A stretch of DNA of 22,781 bases from positions 1 through 22,781 of the forward strand of contig CAVCMG010000043.1 in the NCBI GenBank assembly GCA_963603285.1. Reading direction: 5' to 3'. Position numbers and translations under genes: made by a program. Source of the stretch: UBA11957 sp963603285 (GTDB taxonomy: Bacteria > Bacillota > Clostridia > Lachnospirales > Lachnospiraceae). How positions within the stretch are numbered: position 1 is the first letter of the stretch; the number at the start of each line of letters is the position of its first letter. This document shows positions 7,759 through 14,916 of the stretch, piece by piece. The notes beneath the pieces were generated by a model, which was not told the origin of the DNA, searched no databases, and saw only the letters and a program-made list of their open reading frames with translations.

Positions 7759-7950
7759 GAAAAAGAGCAGTCCCTATGTGATTCAACTGTTCTGTGCATC
7801 CTGCGCTCCGCCTGCGCCGGTCCGAGCCTAAGGTCTCGGACTCTTGCTGCCTGAGCATGGAACCGAAAGCTCCAGTGGAGGTTTCAGTTGCTCGGTAAAG
7901 TCGCTTGGATTGCACAGAACAGTTGAATCACATAGGGACTGCTCTTTTTC
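7759..7950. mobile_element. 192-bp fold-back (MITE-like) element with 39-bp perfect inverted ends
   Basis: Arms 7759-7797 and 7912-7950 are perfect complements over 39 bases, starting GAAAAAGAGCAGTCCC. Four more pairs follow across a one-base bulge. The 114-base interior holds two further hairpins: 7820-7841 (GTCCGAG arms) and 7853-7893 (nested GAGC, AAC, GAAA and CTCC arms). The second hairpin belongs to a repeat also found at 9387-9474. No ORF or obvious target duplication is seen. A second hairpin (7950-7985, 9-bp arms) abuts the right end and an 11-nt GACGGACGAAA direct repeat abuts the left. Both ends finish in CTCTTTTTC, so it could also terminate transcription in either direction. The 422-bp gap between nfeD and the hydrolase gene consists mainly of this element. 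Confidence 0.6.
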
Positions 7951-8047
7951 TGGTTTTCTATGGCTGTTAAGACTTGGAAAACCAGAATATATAGAAGTAT
8001 CTCCCCACGAAATCTTCTCTTATGTATTTATATCTGGTATTTCTGGT

Positions 8048-9091
8048 TTAGAAGAAATACTGGTTGCCGATCTGGGTGCCTTTTTTGCTGTGGCCGGCGC
8101 GGAAGCTTTTGGCATTTCCTACCGGGCTTTCACCGGAGAGGGCGGCTTTGGCGGCTTTGTAGCAGGAGCTTCGGGCGCCTTTTTTCAGGACTTTGGCAAA
8201 GCGGCCGCTGCGGACAGGAGAGAACTGGCTCTTCTGTTTGATAACGGACTCTACGCTGTTCGGGTAACGGCTGCTCTTTACGCGGTTGACTACGACGGCA
8301 CCTACAGCTACCTGGCCTTTATAGCTCTCCCCGCCGGCCTCGCACTGGATGATGGCTGCGAGCATATCCAGTTCGCTGTCGCTGCATTTGATCACGTAAT
8401 CACCGTTACCTGATTTGCTGTCATCGCTCTTCTCTGTTTTGGAAGAGGATTCTTTTTTATCGAATGTTTTTGTTGTTTTTTCTGACTTTGTTTCTTCTTT
8501 ATCGGCAGAGCTGCCAGTCATTTTGTCATACTCTGCTTTTGTAATTGCACCCTTCGGGCTGCTCTCTTTGATGTATTTGCCGAGGACATAACCGCTGTAA
8601 TCCTGAAAGCTTACTTTATACCAGCCATTCTCTACGGATTTGAGAGACAGGGCTGAGGCTTCGGATACAGCTGTGACTTTTGCGGCATCTGTGCTGGCGG
8701 ATTCCCGGATGACGAGGGCAGATGCACCGCTGACTCTTCCGGTTGCGCCTGCATTCTCGATGTATTCTTTTCTTGCATCATCACCGCTCTTGGTGTATTT
8801 TGTCAGGACGTAGCCTGTGATATCACCGGATTTAACCTTTGTCCAGCTGCCTTCTACATCTACTACAGTAGCGACACGCCCCGGAAGCAGGACACCGCTG
8901 ATATCAGCGTCTGCATCGGCCTCGCTGCGGATATTTAAAAAGTCGTTAACATCGGCCGCCACTTTGTTATCCCAGTCAATGCTGCCCAGTACCTTGTCCG
9001 GCGTTGCGGCAGATACCGGATGCTGTGTCAGTGTCAGGGCTGCCATCAGACATCCGAAAACAATTGCTGTTGTATTGAATTTATGAAACAT
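8048..9091 (-). CDS. Secreted cell wall hydrolase: two SH3b domains plus SleB/CwlJ catalytic domain
   Basis: A 347-residue exported protein. A signal peptide (1-28, cut near PVSA-ATPD) is followed by two bacterial SH3 domains (about 45-100 with FLNIRSEADADADISGVLLPG, and 118-175 with LVIRESASTDAAKVTAV). A Lys/Ser/Glu-rich linker (about 185-230) precedes a C-terminal Hydrolase_2 domain (about 238-347). The presumed catalytic Glu is E251 in IIQCEAGGESYKGQVAVG, and the protein ends IGNQYFF. The family cleaves peptidoglycan; SleB/CwlJ members act in spore germination, but vegetative wall turnover is equally possible here. I chose ATG 9089-9091, which has AGGAGGG close upstream, over an in-frame ATG ten codons earlier that has no ribosome site. 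WalR-like repeats upstream fit a wall enzyme. Confidence 0.9.
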   Translation of the reverse strand: MFHKFNTTAIVFGCLMAALTLTQHPVSAATPDKVLGSIDWDNKVAADVNDFLNIRSEADADADISGVLLPGRVATVVDVEGSWTKVKSGDITGYVLTKYTKSGDDARKEYIENAGATGRVSGASALVIRESASTDAAKVTAVSEASALSLKSVENGWYKVSFQDYSGYVLGKYIKESSPKGAITKAEYDKMTGSSADKEETKSEKTTKTFDKKESSSKTEKSDDSKSGNGDYVIKCSDSELDMLAAIIQCEAGGESYKGQVAVGAVVVNRVKSSRYPNSVESVIKQKSQFSPVRSGRFAKVLKKGARSSCYKAAKAALSGESPVGNAKSFRAGHSKKGTQIGNQYFF

Positions 9092-9123
9092 GGTCCCTCC
9101 TGTTAAGTTTCTGTTTTTCATTT

Positions 9124-9150
9124 ATTACAAATTTGTTACAACTTGTTACA
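9124..9150 (-). promoter_or_regulatory. WalR (YycF)-like repeat array at the hydrolase start site
   Basis: On the minus strand three hexamers follow each other: TGTAAC (9145-9150), TGTAAC (9135-9140) and TGTAAT (9124-9129). The last two have the exact TGTWAH-N5-TGTWAH layout of the WalR box known from Bacillus and Staphylococcus; the first pair has a 4-base gap. They lie at and just downstream of the predicted transcription start (near 9149), a position that would repress. Confidence 0.5.
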
Positions 9151-9155
9151 AAGAG

Positions 9156-9184
9156 ATTCTAACAGGGTTAAGTCTTTTTGTCAA
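9156..9184 (-). promoter_or_regulatory. Promoter of the cell wall hydrolase gene
   Basis: Minus-strand TTGACA (9179-9184), 17-base spacer, TAGAAT (9156-9161). The leader to the chosen ATG is about 58 bases. Confidence 0.85.
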
Positions 9185-9254
9185 CACTAATTTCTCGACT
9201 TTTTCTCTATCTCCCACTTATATGGGTTATTTCAGGCATAATTAACTCATTTTC

Positions 9255-9304
9255 CGACATGAAAATGTCGTTATGCAGGTATTTTCACCCACATAACGAC
9301 ATTT
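9255..9304. other. Alternative hairpins with a shared middle arm
   Basis: CGACAT (9255-9260) pairs with ATGTCG (9265-9270) around GAAA. The overlapping segment 9263-9275 pairs perfectly over 13 bases with 9292-9304 around a 16-base loop. The two folds exclude each other. A third stem, 9341-9348 with 9364-9371 (ATTCCCGG arms, 15-base loop), follows. This sits in the 384-bp gap between the export operon and the hydrolase gene, upstream of the hydrolase promoter. No ORF is seen here. Confidence 0.5.
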
Positions 9305-9386
9305 ATTAATATTTTTCCGTATAATTTTTCTGTAACAATTATTCCCGGAAGCCTTTCGAACTCCCGGGAATCTCTGTACGATTTGT

Positions 9387-9474
9387 TTTATTGTCTTAGC
9401 ATGTAAAAGGAAACTCCGGTGGAGGTTTCTTTTACTGCCTTAGCATGTAAAAGAAAGCTCCGGTGGAGGTTTCT
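9387..9474 (-). terminator. Two tandem 44-nt hairpin repeats ending the ABC export operon
   Basis: Units 9387-9430 and 9431-9474 are head-to-tail copies identical at 40 of 44 bases. On the minus strand each forms a GAAAC-CTCC stem with a three-base ACC loop and one mismatch, followed by TTTT or CTTTT. The first begins within two bases of the permease stop codon. The layout is that of a double intrinsic terminator. The same unit occurs, diverged (36 of 44), inside the fold-back element at 7843-7886. Confidence 0.7.
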
Positions 9475-9475
9475 G

Positions 9476-10732
9476 TTACTCGCTTCGCAGAGCGTCGATC
9501 GGATTTAAGTTGGCTGCCTTTCTGGCGGGCAGGAAACCGAAGATCAGACCGATACACATGGAGAAGAGTACGGCTACAACCATAGCCGGTACACTCAAGC
9601 CGGTCGGGATACCCATGATCTTCGAAAGGATCTTGGCTGTGATAATACCGAAGATCACACCGAGGATACCACCAAGGCTTGTCAGTACGGCGGCCTCTGT
9701 CAGAAACTGACCGAGGATGATCCGCTTTCTGGCGCCGATGGCCTTTTTCAGACCGATCTCCTGTGTACGCTCAGATACGGTTACCAGCATGATATTCATA
9801 ACGCCGATACCGCCGACCAGCAGGGAAATACCGGCAATCCATAACAGCTGCTGGTTCGTGGAATTACTCATGGACTGCAGCTTTTCTGCCTGCTCCAGAA
9901 GGTCTTTGCTCTTGAAATAGGTATCGCTCTCGCTGGTGCGGCCAAATTTCTTGTTGATCGCGTCGGCTACGGACTGTCCGGCCTTTGTCATGGCGTCTGT
10001 GCTCACAGCCTTGACTGCCACATTCTGGATTTCATCAAAGCGGAAGAGCATCGGCCATACAGCACTGCTGACAAACATCTTGCCGCTGGAGCTCTGGGAA
10101 TAGGTGTAGTAATCGGATACACTGTTGATATTTAAGTTGGCCGATTTCTGCTGGCTGACCACACCGATCACGGTGAATGGCTCGCCGGAGATCTCAACAA
10201 CCTTACCGATCGGATCCGTATTCTGGAACAGCGAAGATACGGCTGTATCATCCAGGATCACGTTTTTGCGGAAATTGTCGTAATCAGACTGGATAAAATC
10301 ACGACCTCTTGTCACCTTATAGTTGTAAACATCCATGTAGTCGGAGTCGATACCGTAAATACCGCCGTTAAAGGCTGTCTCCAGATAATAGATATTGTTG
10401 TCACTGCTCTCACGGCTGTTGTAGAAAGAAATCTTGTCTACAGCATCCAGATCTGTCAGCTCGGCTTTGAAGCTGTCGTCCATCGGCATCAGACCGTCCG
10501 GATTGCCATTGTACTGCATATCGTAGGTCCAGTCGCCCTGATACAGCTGTACATCCACCACGTTATTGTTAGAACCGATCAGGCTCTCTTTAATCATCTC
10601 GCTGTTGCCCTTGATTGTGGAGACAATGGCAATGATGGAAGCGATACCGATAATGATACCCAGCATGGTCAGCACGGAGCGCATCTTATGGCTCCAGATA
10701 CCCTGCAGGGATAATTTTATGTTTTCGCGCAT
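9476..10732 (-). CDS. ABC transporter permease, MacB/FtsX type
   Basis: A 418-residue permease of the type VII ABC superfamily. It starts MRENIKLSLQGIWSHKMRSV, typical of MacB/YknZ permeases. One N-terminal membrane helix (about 18-40, MLGIIIGIASIIAIVSTI) precedes a large extracytoplasmic domain (about 45-285). Three C-terminal helices follow (near LLWIAGISLLVGGIGVMNIM, LTSLGGILGVIFGIITAKIL and VPAMVVAVLFSMCIGLIFGF). The FtsX motif ERTQEIGLKKAIGARKR and the ending ARKAANLNPIDALRSE are intact. It would act as a dimer with the ATPase at 12640-13311 as a mechanotransmission exporter for a peptide or other envelope-active substrate. ATG has AAGGAGG about seven bases upstream. It is the last gene of the operon. 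Confidence 0.93.
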   Translation of the reverse strand: MRENIKLSLQGIWSHKMRSVLTMLGIIIGIASIIAIVSTIKGNSEMIKESLIGSNNNVVDVQLYQGDWTYDMQYNGNPDGLMPMDDSFKAELTDLDAVDKISFYNSRESSDNNIYYLETAFNGGIYGIDSDYMDVYNYKVTRGRDFIQSDYDNFRKNVILDDTAVSSLFQNTDPIGKVVEISGEPFTVIGVVSQQKSANLNINSVSDYYTYSQSSSGKMFVSSAVWPMLFRFDEIQNVAVKAVSTDAMTKAGQSVADAINKKFGRTSESDTYFKSKDLLEQAEKLQSMSNSTNQQLLWIAGISLLVGGIGVMNIMLVTVSERTQEIGLKKAIGARKRIILGQFLTEAAVLTSLGGILGVIFGIITAKILSKIMGIPTGLSVPAMVVAVLFSMCIGLIFGFLPARKAANLNPIDALRSE

Positions 10733-10744
10733 GCCCTTTCCTCC

Positions 10745-12625
10745 TTAATAGTTGTACAGTTCATCTGTGGTGGATTCTCTGGTTGCCGCACCGTCTTTGA
10801 CCTGCTTGCCGTAGGGGAAAGCGATCCAGTCGGTATTGCGGTCGAGACCACTGAGCACCTGTGTTGAACCGTAGGAAATGACACCCGTTTTGATCTGGCG
10901 TTTTTCCAGTTTATTGTTTTCATCGCGGACGTAGACGTAACTCTTGCCGTTTTCGCTGAGGATATACATATTATCCAGATAGAAGCCCTCACCGGAGGTT
11001 GTTCCGGCCGACTCCCGCTGTACGGAAACGTATTCGTTATCGGAAAGATCGGCATTGGCGTCTACCACAACGGTCATCGGATAGAAGGAGGTATTTGTCG
11101 ATACGCCCCAGTAGTCTACATTGTCAGTCGTCGGCATATCGCCAATACTCTTGATCGTACCTGTGTACTGGCCACCGCTCTCATAGGACGTTACCTGTAC
11201 CTCCTCACCGATCTTGACATCATCTCTGGCCAGCTCGCCGATAGAGCAGGTAATCTTGTAACCGCCGGTACCGGTAACCTTGATCATCGGTGTACCGTCT
11301 GCACGGGCACTGTCGGCATCGATCACGGAAGCGATCTTACCACTGACGCTGGCTACGACCTGTCCGTTATCCTTCTCTTCCTGCATCTGCTTCAGCTCGT
11401 TTTCAGCCACACGGATTGACAGATCCGTCTCTTTGATCTTGGATTTGAGATCAGCGATCTCTGCCGGAGTCAGCTTGTCACTGATACCTCCGCCTCCTCC
11501 ATCTGGAATGACAATACCGCCTCCTCCACCGTTATTACTGTCCTTTTTATAAGTAAAAGCGGAAGCATCAAAGAAGCTGTACTGGTACTTGCTGTTTTTC
11601 TGCTCGTCGATGGTATTGGTGCAGACCATACCGTATTTGGTCAGGATATCGCCGTCAACCTTATTATCTTGTGTCGTTACAAAAATCAGATAGTTCTGGC
11701 CCTCTTTCAGATTTAACTTGGAAAGAAGTCCTGTGCTGACCTCCTGGGTATCGGCAAGAATGACAAATTTCGGTTTTTCTGCTGTGCCTTCACCCTGCAC
11801 GATATAATAGTTTTTGACAACACCGTTTTCCACATCACTGTCGGATACTTCGTCCGGCATCAGGGAAATCAGCTGCTTTGTCAACTCATCGATGGTCTGC
11901 TGCTTTTCTGCAATCTGCTCATCATATTTCTGATCGTCAATCTCCTGCAGCTTCTTTTCCAACTCTGCCTTTTCATCTTCTGCATCTTTGAGCTGGTCTT
12001 TCAGCTTATCCAGATCCTTTCCGGCTGAACTGCTGCTGTCTTCCATCTTTTTGACCTGATCCTGCAGATCCTTGATCTTGTCCTGCAGATCTTTGATCTG
12101 CTTATCTTTATCGTCACTGCCTGTTGAACCGCCGGTATTGTCTCCGCCGGACGGAACCTGTGAACCCGAACCATCCTCGCTCTGGGTGGCTACGCCATCC
12201 TGCGGCGGCGCGGCATCCAGACGTTTTCTCGTGCTGACCTGCTTCTGCATCTTCTCCAGCTCAAGCTTCTGCTTCTGGATATCAAGCTCCTTACGGGTCA
12301 GCTCGATATCGGTCAGTGTCGTATCGTAGGACATCAGGACGTCGCCCTTCTTCACGGTCTGGCCTTCCTGTACGAAAACCTGCGTTACGGTCTGGGTATC
12401 GGAAACATATACGGTCTGTACCTCATCGGCCGATACTGTACCGCTCATCTCAGAGCTCATCCCCATATTGTCGGCATCCGTAGACAGACCGGACAGCTCA
12501 TATACGCCGACAGCACTGCTGCCACCTCTGGCTGCGCGTACGCCCAGCACCGTACCCGTGACAACAGCCACGGCCAGCACACCGGCACCCACGCGGACAA
12601 CCATCTTGTTTTTTGCTTTTTTCAT
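10745..12625 (-). CDS. Membrane-anchored HlyD/MacA-like adaptor with an inserted tip domain
   Basis: A 626-residue adaptor, longer than usual for MacA/YknX relatives. A single N-terminal membrane segment (about 9-30) is followed by the first half of a lipoyl-like domain (about 60-102, VFVQEGQTVKKGDVLMSYD). Coiled coil runs from about 105-135 and 170-255, broken by a Gly/Ser/Asp linker (150-170). A globular insert of about 100 residues (262-362, including YYIVQGEG and KFVILADTQEVSTG) then follows, with a Gly-rich hinge (366-380, GGGGGIVIPDGGGGG). The returning helix is 384-418, then the second lipoyl half (VVASVSGKIASV) and beta-barrel domains. It couples the ABC pump to the envelope. ATG has a GGGAG site upstream. 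It lies 14 bases after the ATPase gene. Confidence 0.88.
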   Translation of the reverse strand: MKKAKNKMVVRVGAGVLAVAVVTGTVLGVRAARGGSSAVGVYELSGLSTDADNMGMSSEMSGTVSADEVQTVYVSDTQTVTQVFVQEGQTVKKGDVLMSYDTTLTDIELTRKELDIQKQKLELEKMQKQVSTRKRLDAAPPQDGVATQSEDGSGSQVPSGGDNTGGSTGSDDKDKQIKDLQDKIKDLQDQVKKMEDSSSSAGKDLDKLKDQLKDAEDEKAELEKKLQEIDDQKYDEQIAEKQQTIDELTKQLISLMPDEVSDSDVENGVVKNYYIVQGEGTAEKPKFVILADTQEVSTGLLSKLNLKEGQNYLIFVTTQDNKVDGDILTKYGMVCTNTIDEQKNSKYQYSFFDASAFTYKKDSNNGGGGGIVIPDGGGGGISDKLTPAEIADLKSKIKETDLSIRVAENELKQMQEEKDNGQVVASVSGKIASVIDADSARADGTPMIKVTGTGGYKITCSIGELARDDVKIGEEVQVTSYESGGQYTGTIKSIGDMPTTDNVDYWGVSTNTSFYPMTVVVDANADLSDNEYVSVQRESAGTTSGEGFYLDNMYILSENGKSYVYVRDENNKLEKRQIKTGVISYGSTQVLSGLDRNTDWIAFPYGKQVKDGAATRESTTDELYNY

Positions 12626-12639
12626 CTATACTCCCACTC

Positions 12640-13311
12640 CTATCTGTCTGCCGTGAGCACACCATCACGGATGTGATACATCTTCTTTGCACAGGCTGCA
12701 ATGGACGGCTCATGGGTGATCATAACGATCGTAATTCCCTGTTCGTTTAATGTGGAGAAAATCTCCATAACCTGTTCACCGGACGCTGTATCGAGCGCAC
12801 CAGTCGGCTCATCTGCCAGCAGAAGCTTTGGCTTTCCTACCACGGCTCTGGCAATAGCCACACGCTGACACTGTCCACCGGACAGCTGGTTGGGTTTGAA
12901 ATGCATACGCTCTTCCAGTCCCACCATCTTTAAGGCTTCCTCTGCACGCTGTCTGCGCTCCTTTAACGGAACTCCGGCATACAGAAGCGGCAGCGCCACA
13001 TTGTCTCTCGCATCCATCTCTGGAAGCAGATGAAACTGCTGGAATACGAAACCGATGAAACGGTTTCGCAAAGCCGCCATCTGATCCTCGCTCTGGGTGG
13101 CGACATCCACACCATTTAAGTAAAGCGTACCGGATGTCGGAACATCCAGACAGCCCACCATATTCATCAGGGTCGTCTTACCGGAACCGGAAGGCCCCAT
13201 GATCGCAATGTACTCCCCCTCGTCTACCTGCAGATTGATATTTTTCAATACAGGTACCGGGATCTTACCACGGGAATACTCTTTGCATACATCTTTCATT
13301 TCCAGAATCAT
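12640..13311 (-). CDS. ABC transporter ATP-binding protein, MacB/LolD type
   Basis: A 223-residue ATPase. Walker A is GPSGSGKT (39-46), the Q-loop is near FVFQQFHLLP (88-97), the signature is LSGGQ (143-147), Walker B is LLLADEPTGALD (163-174) and the switch His is H200. The length and the sequence ending YHIRDGVLTADR fit the LolD/MacB/YknY group, which energise exporters with a separate permease. It sits between the two adaptor genes, 18 bases after the first and 14 before the second, each with its own ribosome site (GGGAGG here). This gene order supports a single complex. Confidence 0.95.
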   Translation of the reverse strand: MILEMKDVCKEYSRGKIPVPVLKNINLQVDEGEYIAIMGPSGSGKTTLMNMVGCLDVPTSGTLYLNGVDVATQSEDQMAALRNRFIGFVFQQFHLLPEMDARDNVALPLLYAGVPLKERRQRAEEALKMVGLEERMHFKPNQLSGGQCQRVAIARAVVGKPKLLLADEPTGALDTASGEQVMEIFSTLNEQGITIVMITHEPSIAACAKKMYHIRDGVLTADR

Positions 13312-13329
13312 CTATGCCGTCCTCCCGTC

Positions 13330-14802
13330 TTACTGTGCATTGGCAGCATCTTCTACAACGCTCTCGCCCTGCAGTACACCGTCGCTGTAAACCTCTGTAT
13401 CATCTGCCATGTCCTCATCATATGTTGTGCCATCGTCCGTAACCGTGCTGTCTGCACCTTCGTCGGTATAAACGCCGTCATCCACGGCTGCACTCTCATT
13501 TACAGAGCTGCCATCGGCACCGTCATTCGTTATCTCGCCGTCATTTACACCGGTATCGGTGCCGCCATTCTCACCATCGTTTCCGGCCTCATCCACATGC
13601 TCTGTCTTTTCACCGGCCTTGCAGTCTTCAGACGGGAAGGCGATATAATCCGTCAGCTCCAGTCCGGAAATTACCGGATATTCATCGGTCTCCTCATTAT
13701 AATCGCCAAGCGTTACGCTCTTCTTTTCAAGCTTGCTGCCTTTTTCGGCCCATACATACGGAGAATCCGTATCAGCGTCTACAATGTAGTAGGACGGCAG
13801 GGAGAAGGCTGCCTGGTCAGAAGTATCGCTGTCATCCACATTTGTCTCAATATATACATGCTGTCCCAGAATCAGACCGTCCTCGGAATCCAGAGATACA
13901 TAGAACGGATATTTGGTCGATGTCGTAGAGGAATCCGAAGAATCCGAAGAAACATAGGAAGAATTACCGCTGGATGTCGATCCCTTTTCCCAGTCGATCC
14001 GGTTTAATGTACCGGTCCATGTCTGGGAGCTGTCTGTACGGGAGCGGATCAGAAGCGGCATGCCCTCGGATACCGTTTTGGCACTCAGTTCATTTAATGT
14101 ACCCTTGATCTCCAGAGAATCCGACTTGGTCAGTACAATAAATGCACTGCTTGTACCGCTGCTGCCGTCGCTGCTGTCATCGCCGGAGCCATCATCATCG
14201 CTGGAAAATGCATCACTGCCGCTGCCATCTTGGTTGTTGGAAGCGATACTCTTGACCGTACCGTCGATTGGGCTGGTCACATTGACGTCATCGATGGACT
14301 TCTTTGTCTCCTCGATCTCTTTTTCTTTAAGCTTGGAATTGTACTCGGCTTCCTTGATGTCCGCTTCATTGGACTGGATCTGTACCGTGTATTCCAGCTT
14401 TGTACTGCCCTTGGAGCCTTTGGCGTCCTTCTGCAGCTGCTTATTTTCTTTTGTCTTATTCTCGATCGTCGACTGTAACTGTTCCAGCTCCAGCTGCTGC
14501 TTTTCGAGCGTCAGCTGCAGGGAATCTGTATCATAGGTAAATAAAACCTGACCGGTCTTGACGATATCGCCTTCTTTAACCTTGACATCCTTTACAGAAA
14601 GATTGCTGTTTTTGTTGACCTTGACCTCTTCCTCAGATACGACCATACCACTGAATTTGTCTGTGATACCGACACTGCCGAGGCCTGTGATATTTCCTAC
14701 AGAATCTACCGATATTGTTGTACTGCTGGCACTGTTACCGCCACAGCCGGCAAGCATAGCCGCTGAAAGGCCGATGGCCAGTGCTGAAACCCATTTTCTC
14801 AT
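13330..14802 (-). CDS. Lipoprotein HlyD-like adaptor with acidic Lys/Arg-free C-terminal tail
   Basis: A 490-residue predicted lipoprotein: signal peptide with lipobox LAGC (Cys20). The lipoyl-like domain first half is about 50-92 (VKVKEGDIVKTGQVLFTYD), a helical hairpin spans about 93-172, and the second half follows (VNVTSPIDGTVKSI). Two Ser/Asp/Gly-rich stretches interrupt the core (about 190-218 and 273-296). The beta-barrel region runs to about 395. The last 89 residues (402-490) are rich in Asp, Glu, Gly and Thr and contain no Lys or Arg. It resembles RND/ABC-type membrane fusion proteins but is lipid- rather than helix-anchored. It is the first gene of the export operon. ATG has GGGAGG six bases upstream. 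Confidence 0.88.
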   Translation of the reverse strand: MRKWVSALAIGLSAAMLAGCGGNSASSTTISVDSVGNITGLGSVGITDKFSGMVVSEEEVKVNKNSNLSVKDVKVKEGDIVKTGQVLFTYDTDSLQLTLEKQQLELEQLQSTIENKTKENKQLQKDAKGSKGSTKLEYTVQIQSNEADIKEAEYNSKLKEKEIEETKKSIDDVNVTSPIDGTVKSIASNNQDGSGSDAFSSDDDGSGDDSSDGSSGTSSAFIVLTKSDSLEIKGTLNELSAKTVSEGMPLLIRSRTDSSQTWTGTLNRIDWEKGSTSSGNSSYVSSDSSDSSTTSTKYPFYVSLDSEDGLILGQHVYIETNVDDSDTSDQAAFSLPSYYIVDADTDSPYVWAEKGSKLEKKSVTLGDYNEETDEYPVISGLELTDYIAFPSEDCKAGEKTEHVDEAGNDGENGGTDTGVNDGEITNDGADGSSVNESAAVDDGVYTDEGADSTVTDDGTTYDEDMADDTEVYSDGVLQGESVVEDAANAQ

Positions 14803-14850
14803 ATTTATCCTCCCACATAGTAGTTTGTGATAACATAATGTTCTGCTTAT

Positions 14851-14878
14851 ACTTTACCGAATATGGAAAATTATTCAA
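14851..14878 (-). promoter_or_regulatory. Probable promoter of the ABC export operon
   Basis: Minus-strand TTGAAT (14873-14878), 16-base spacer, TAAAGT (14851-14856) in the AT-rich gap upstream of the lipoprotein adaptor. The -10 is imperfect, so this is moderate support only. Confidence 0.4.
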
Positions 14879-14916
14879 CAGAAAAATTATGATAAATTAT
14901 TAAGATTTGTTCCCGC

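Noticed and set aside
9387..9474. Two-unit direct repeat considered as a CRISPR array
   Set aside because: The units are contiguous with no spacers, and each folds as a terminator hairpin.
12171..13110. Identical 18-base segment (ATCCTCGCTCTGGGTGGC) in the larger adaptor and the ATPase gene, encoding ATQSED in both
   Set aside because: Too short to separate gene conversion from chance in a shared codon-use background; no flanking similarity.
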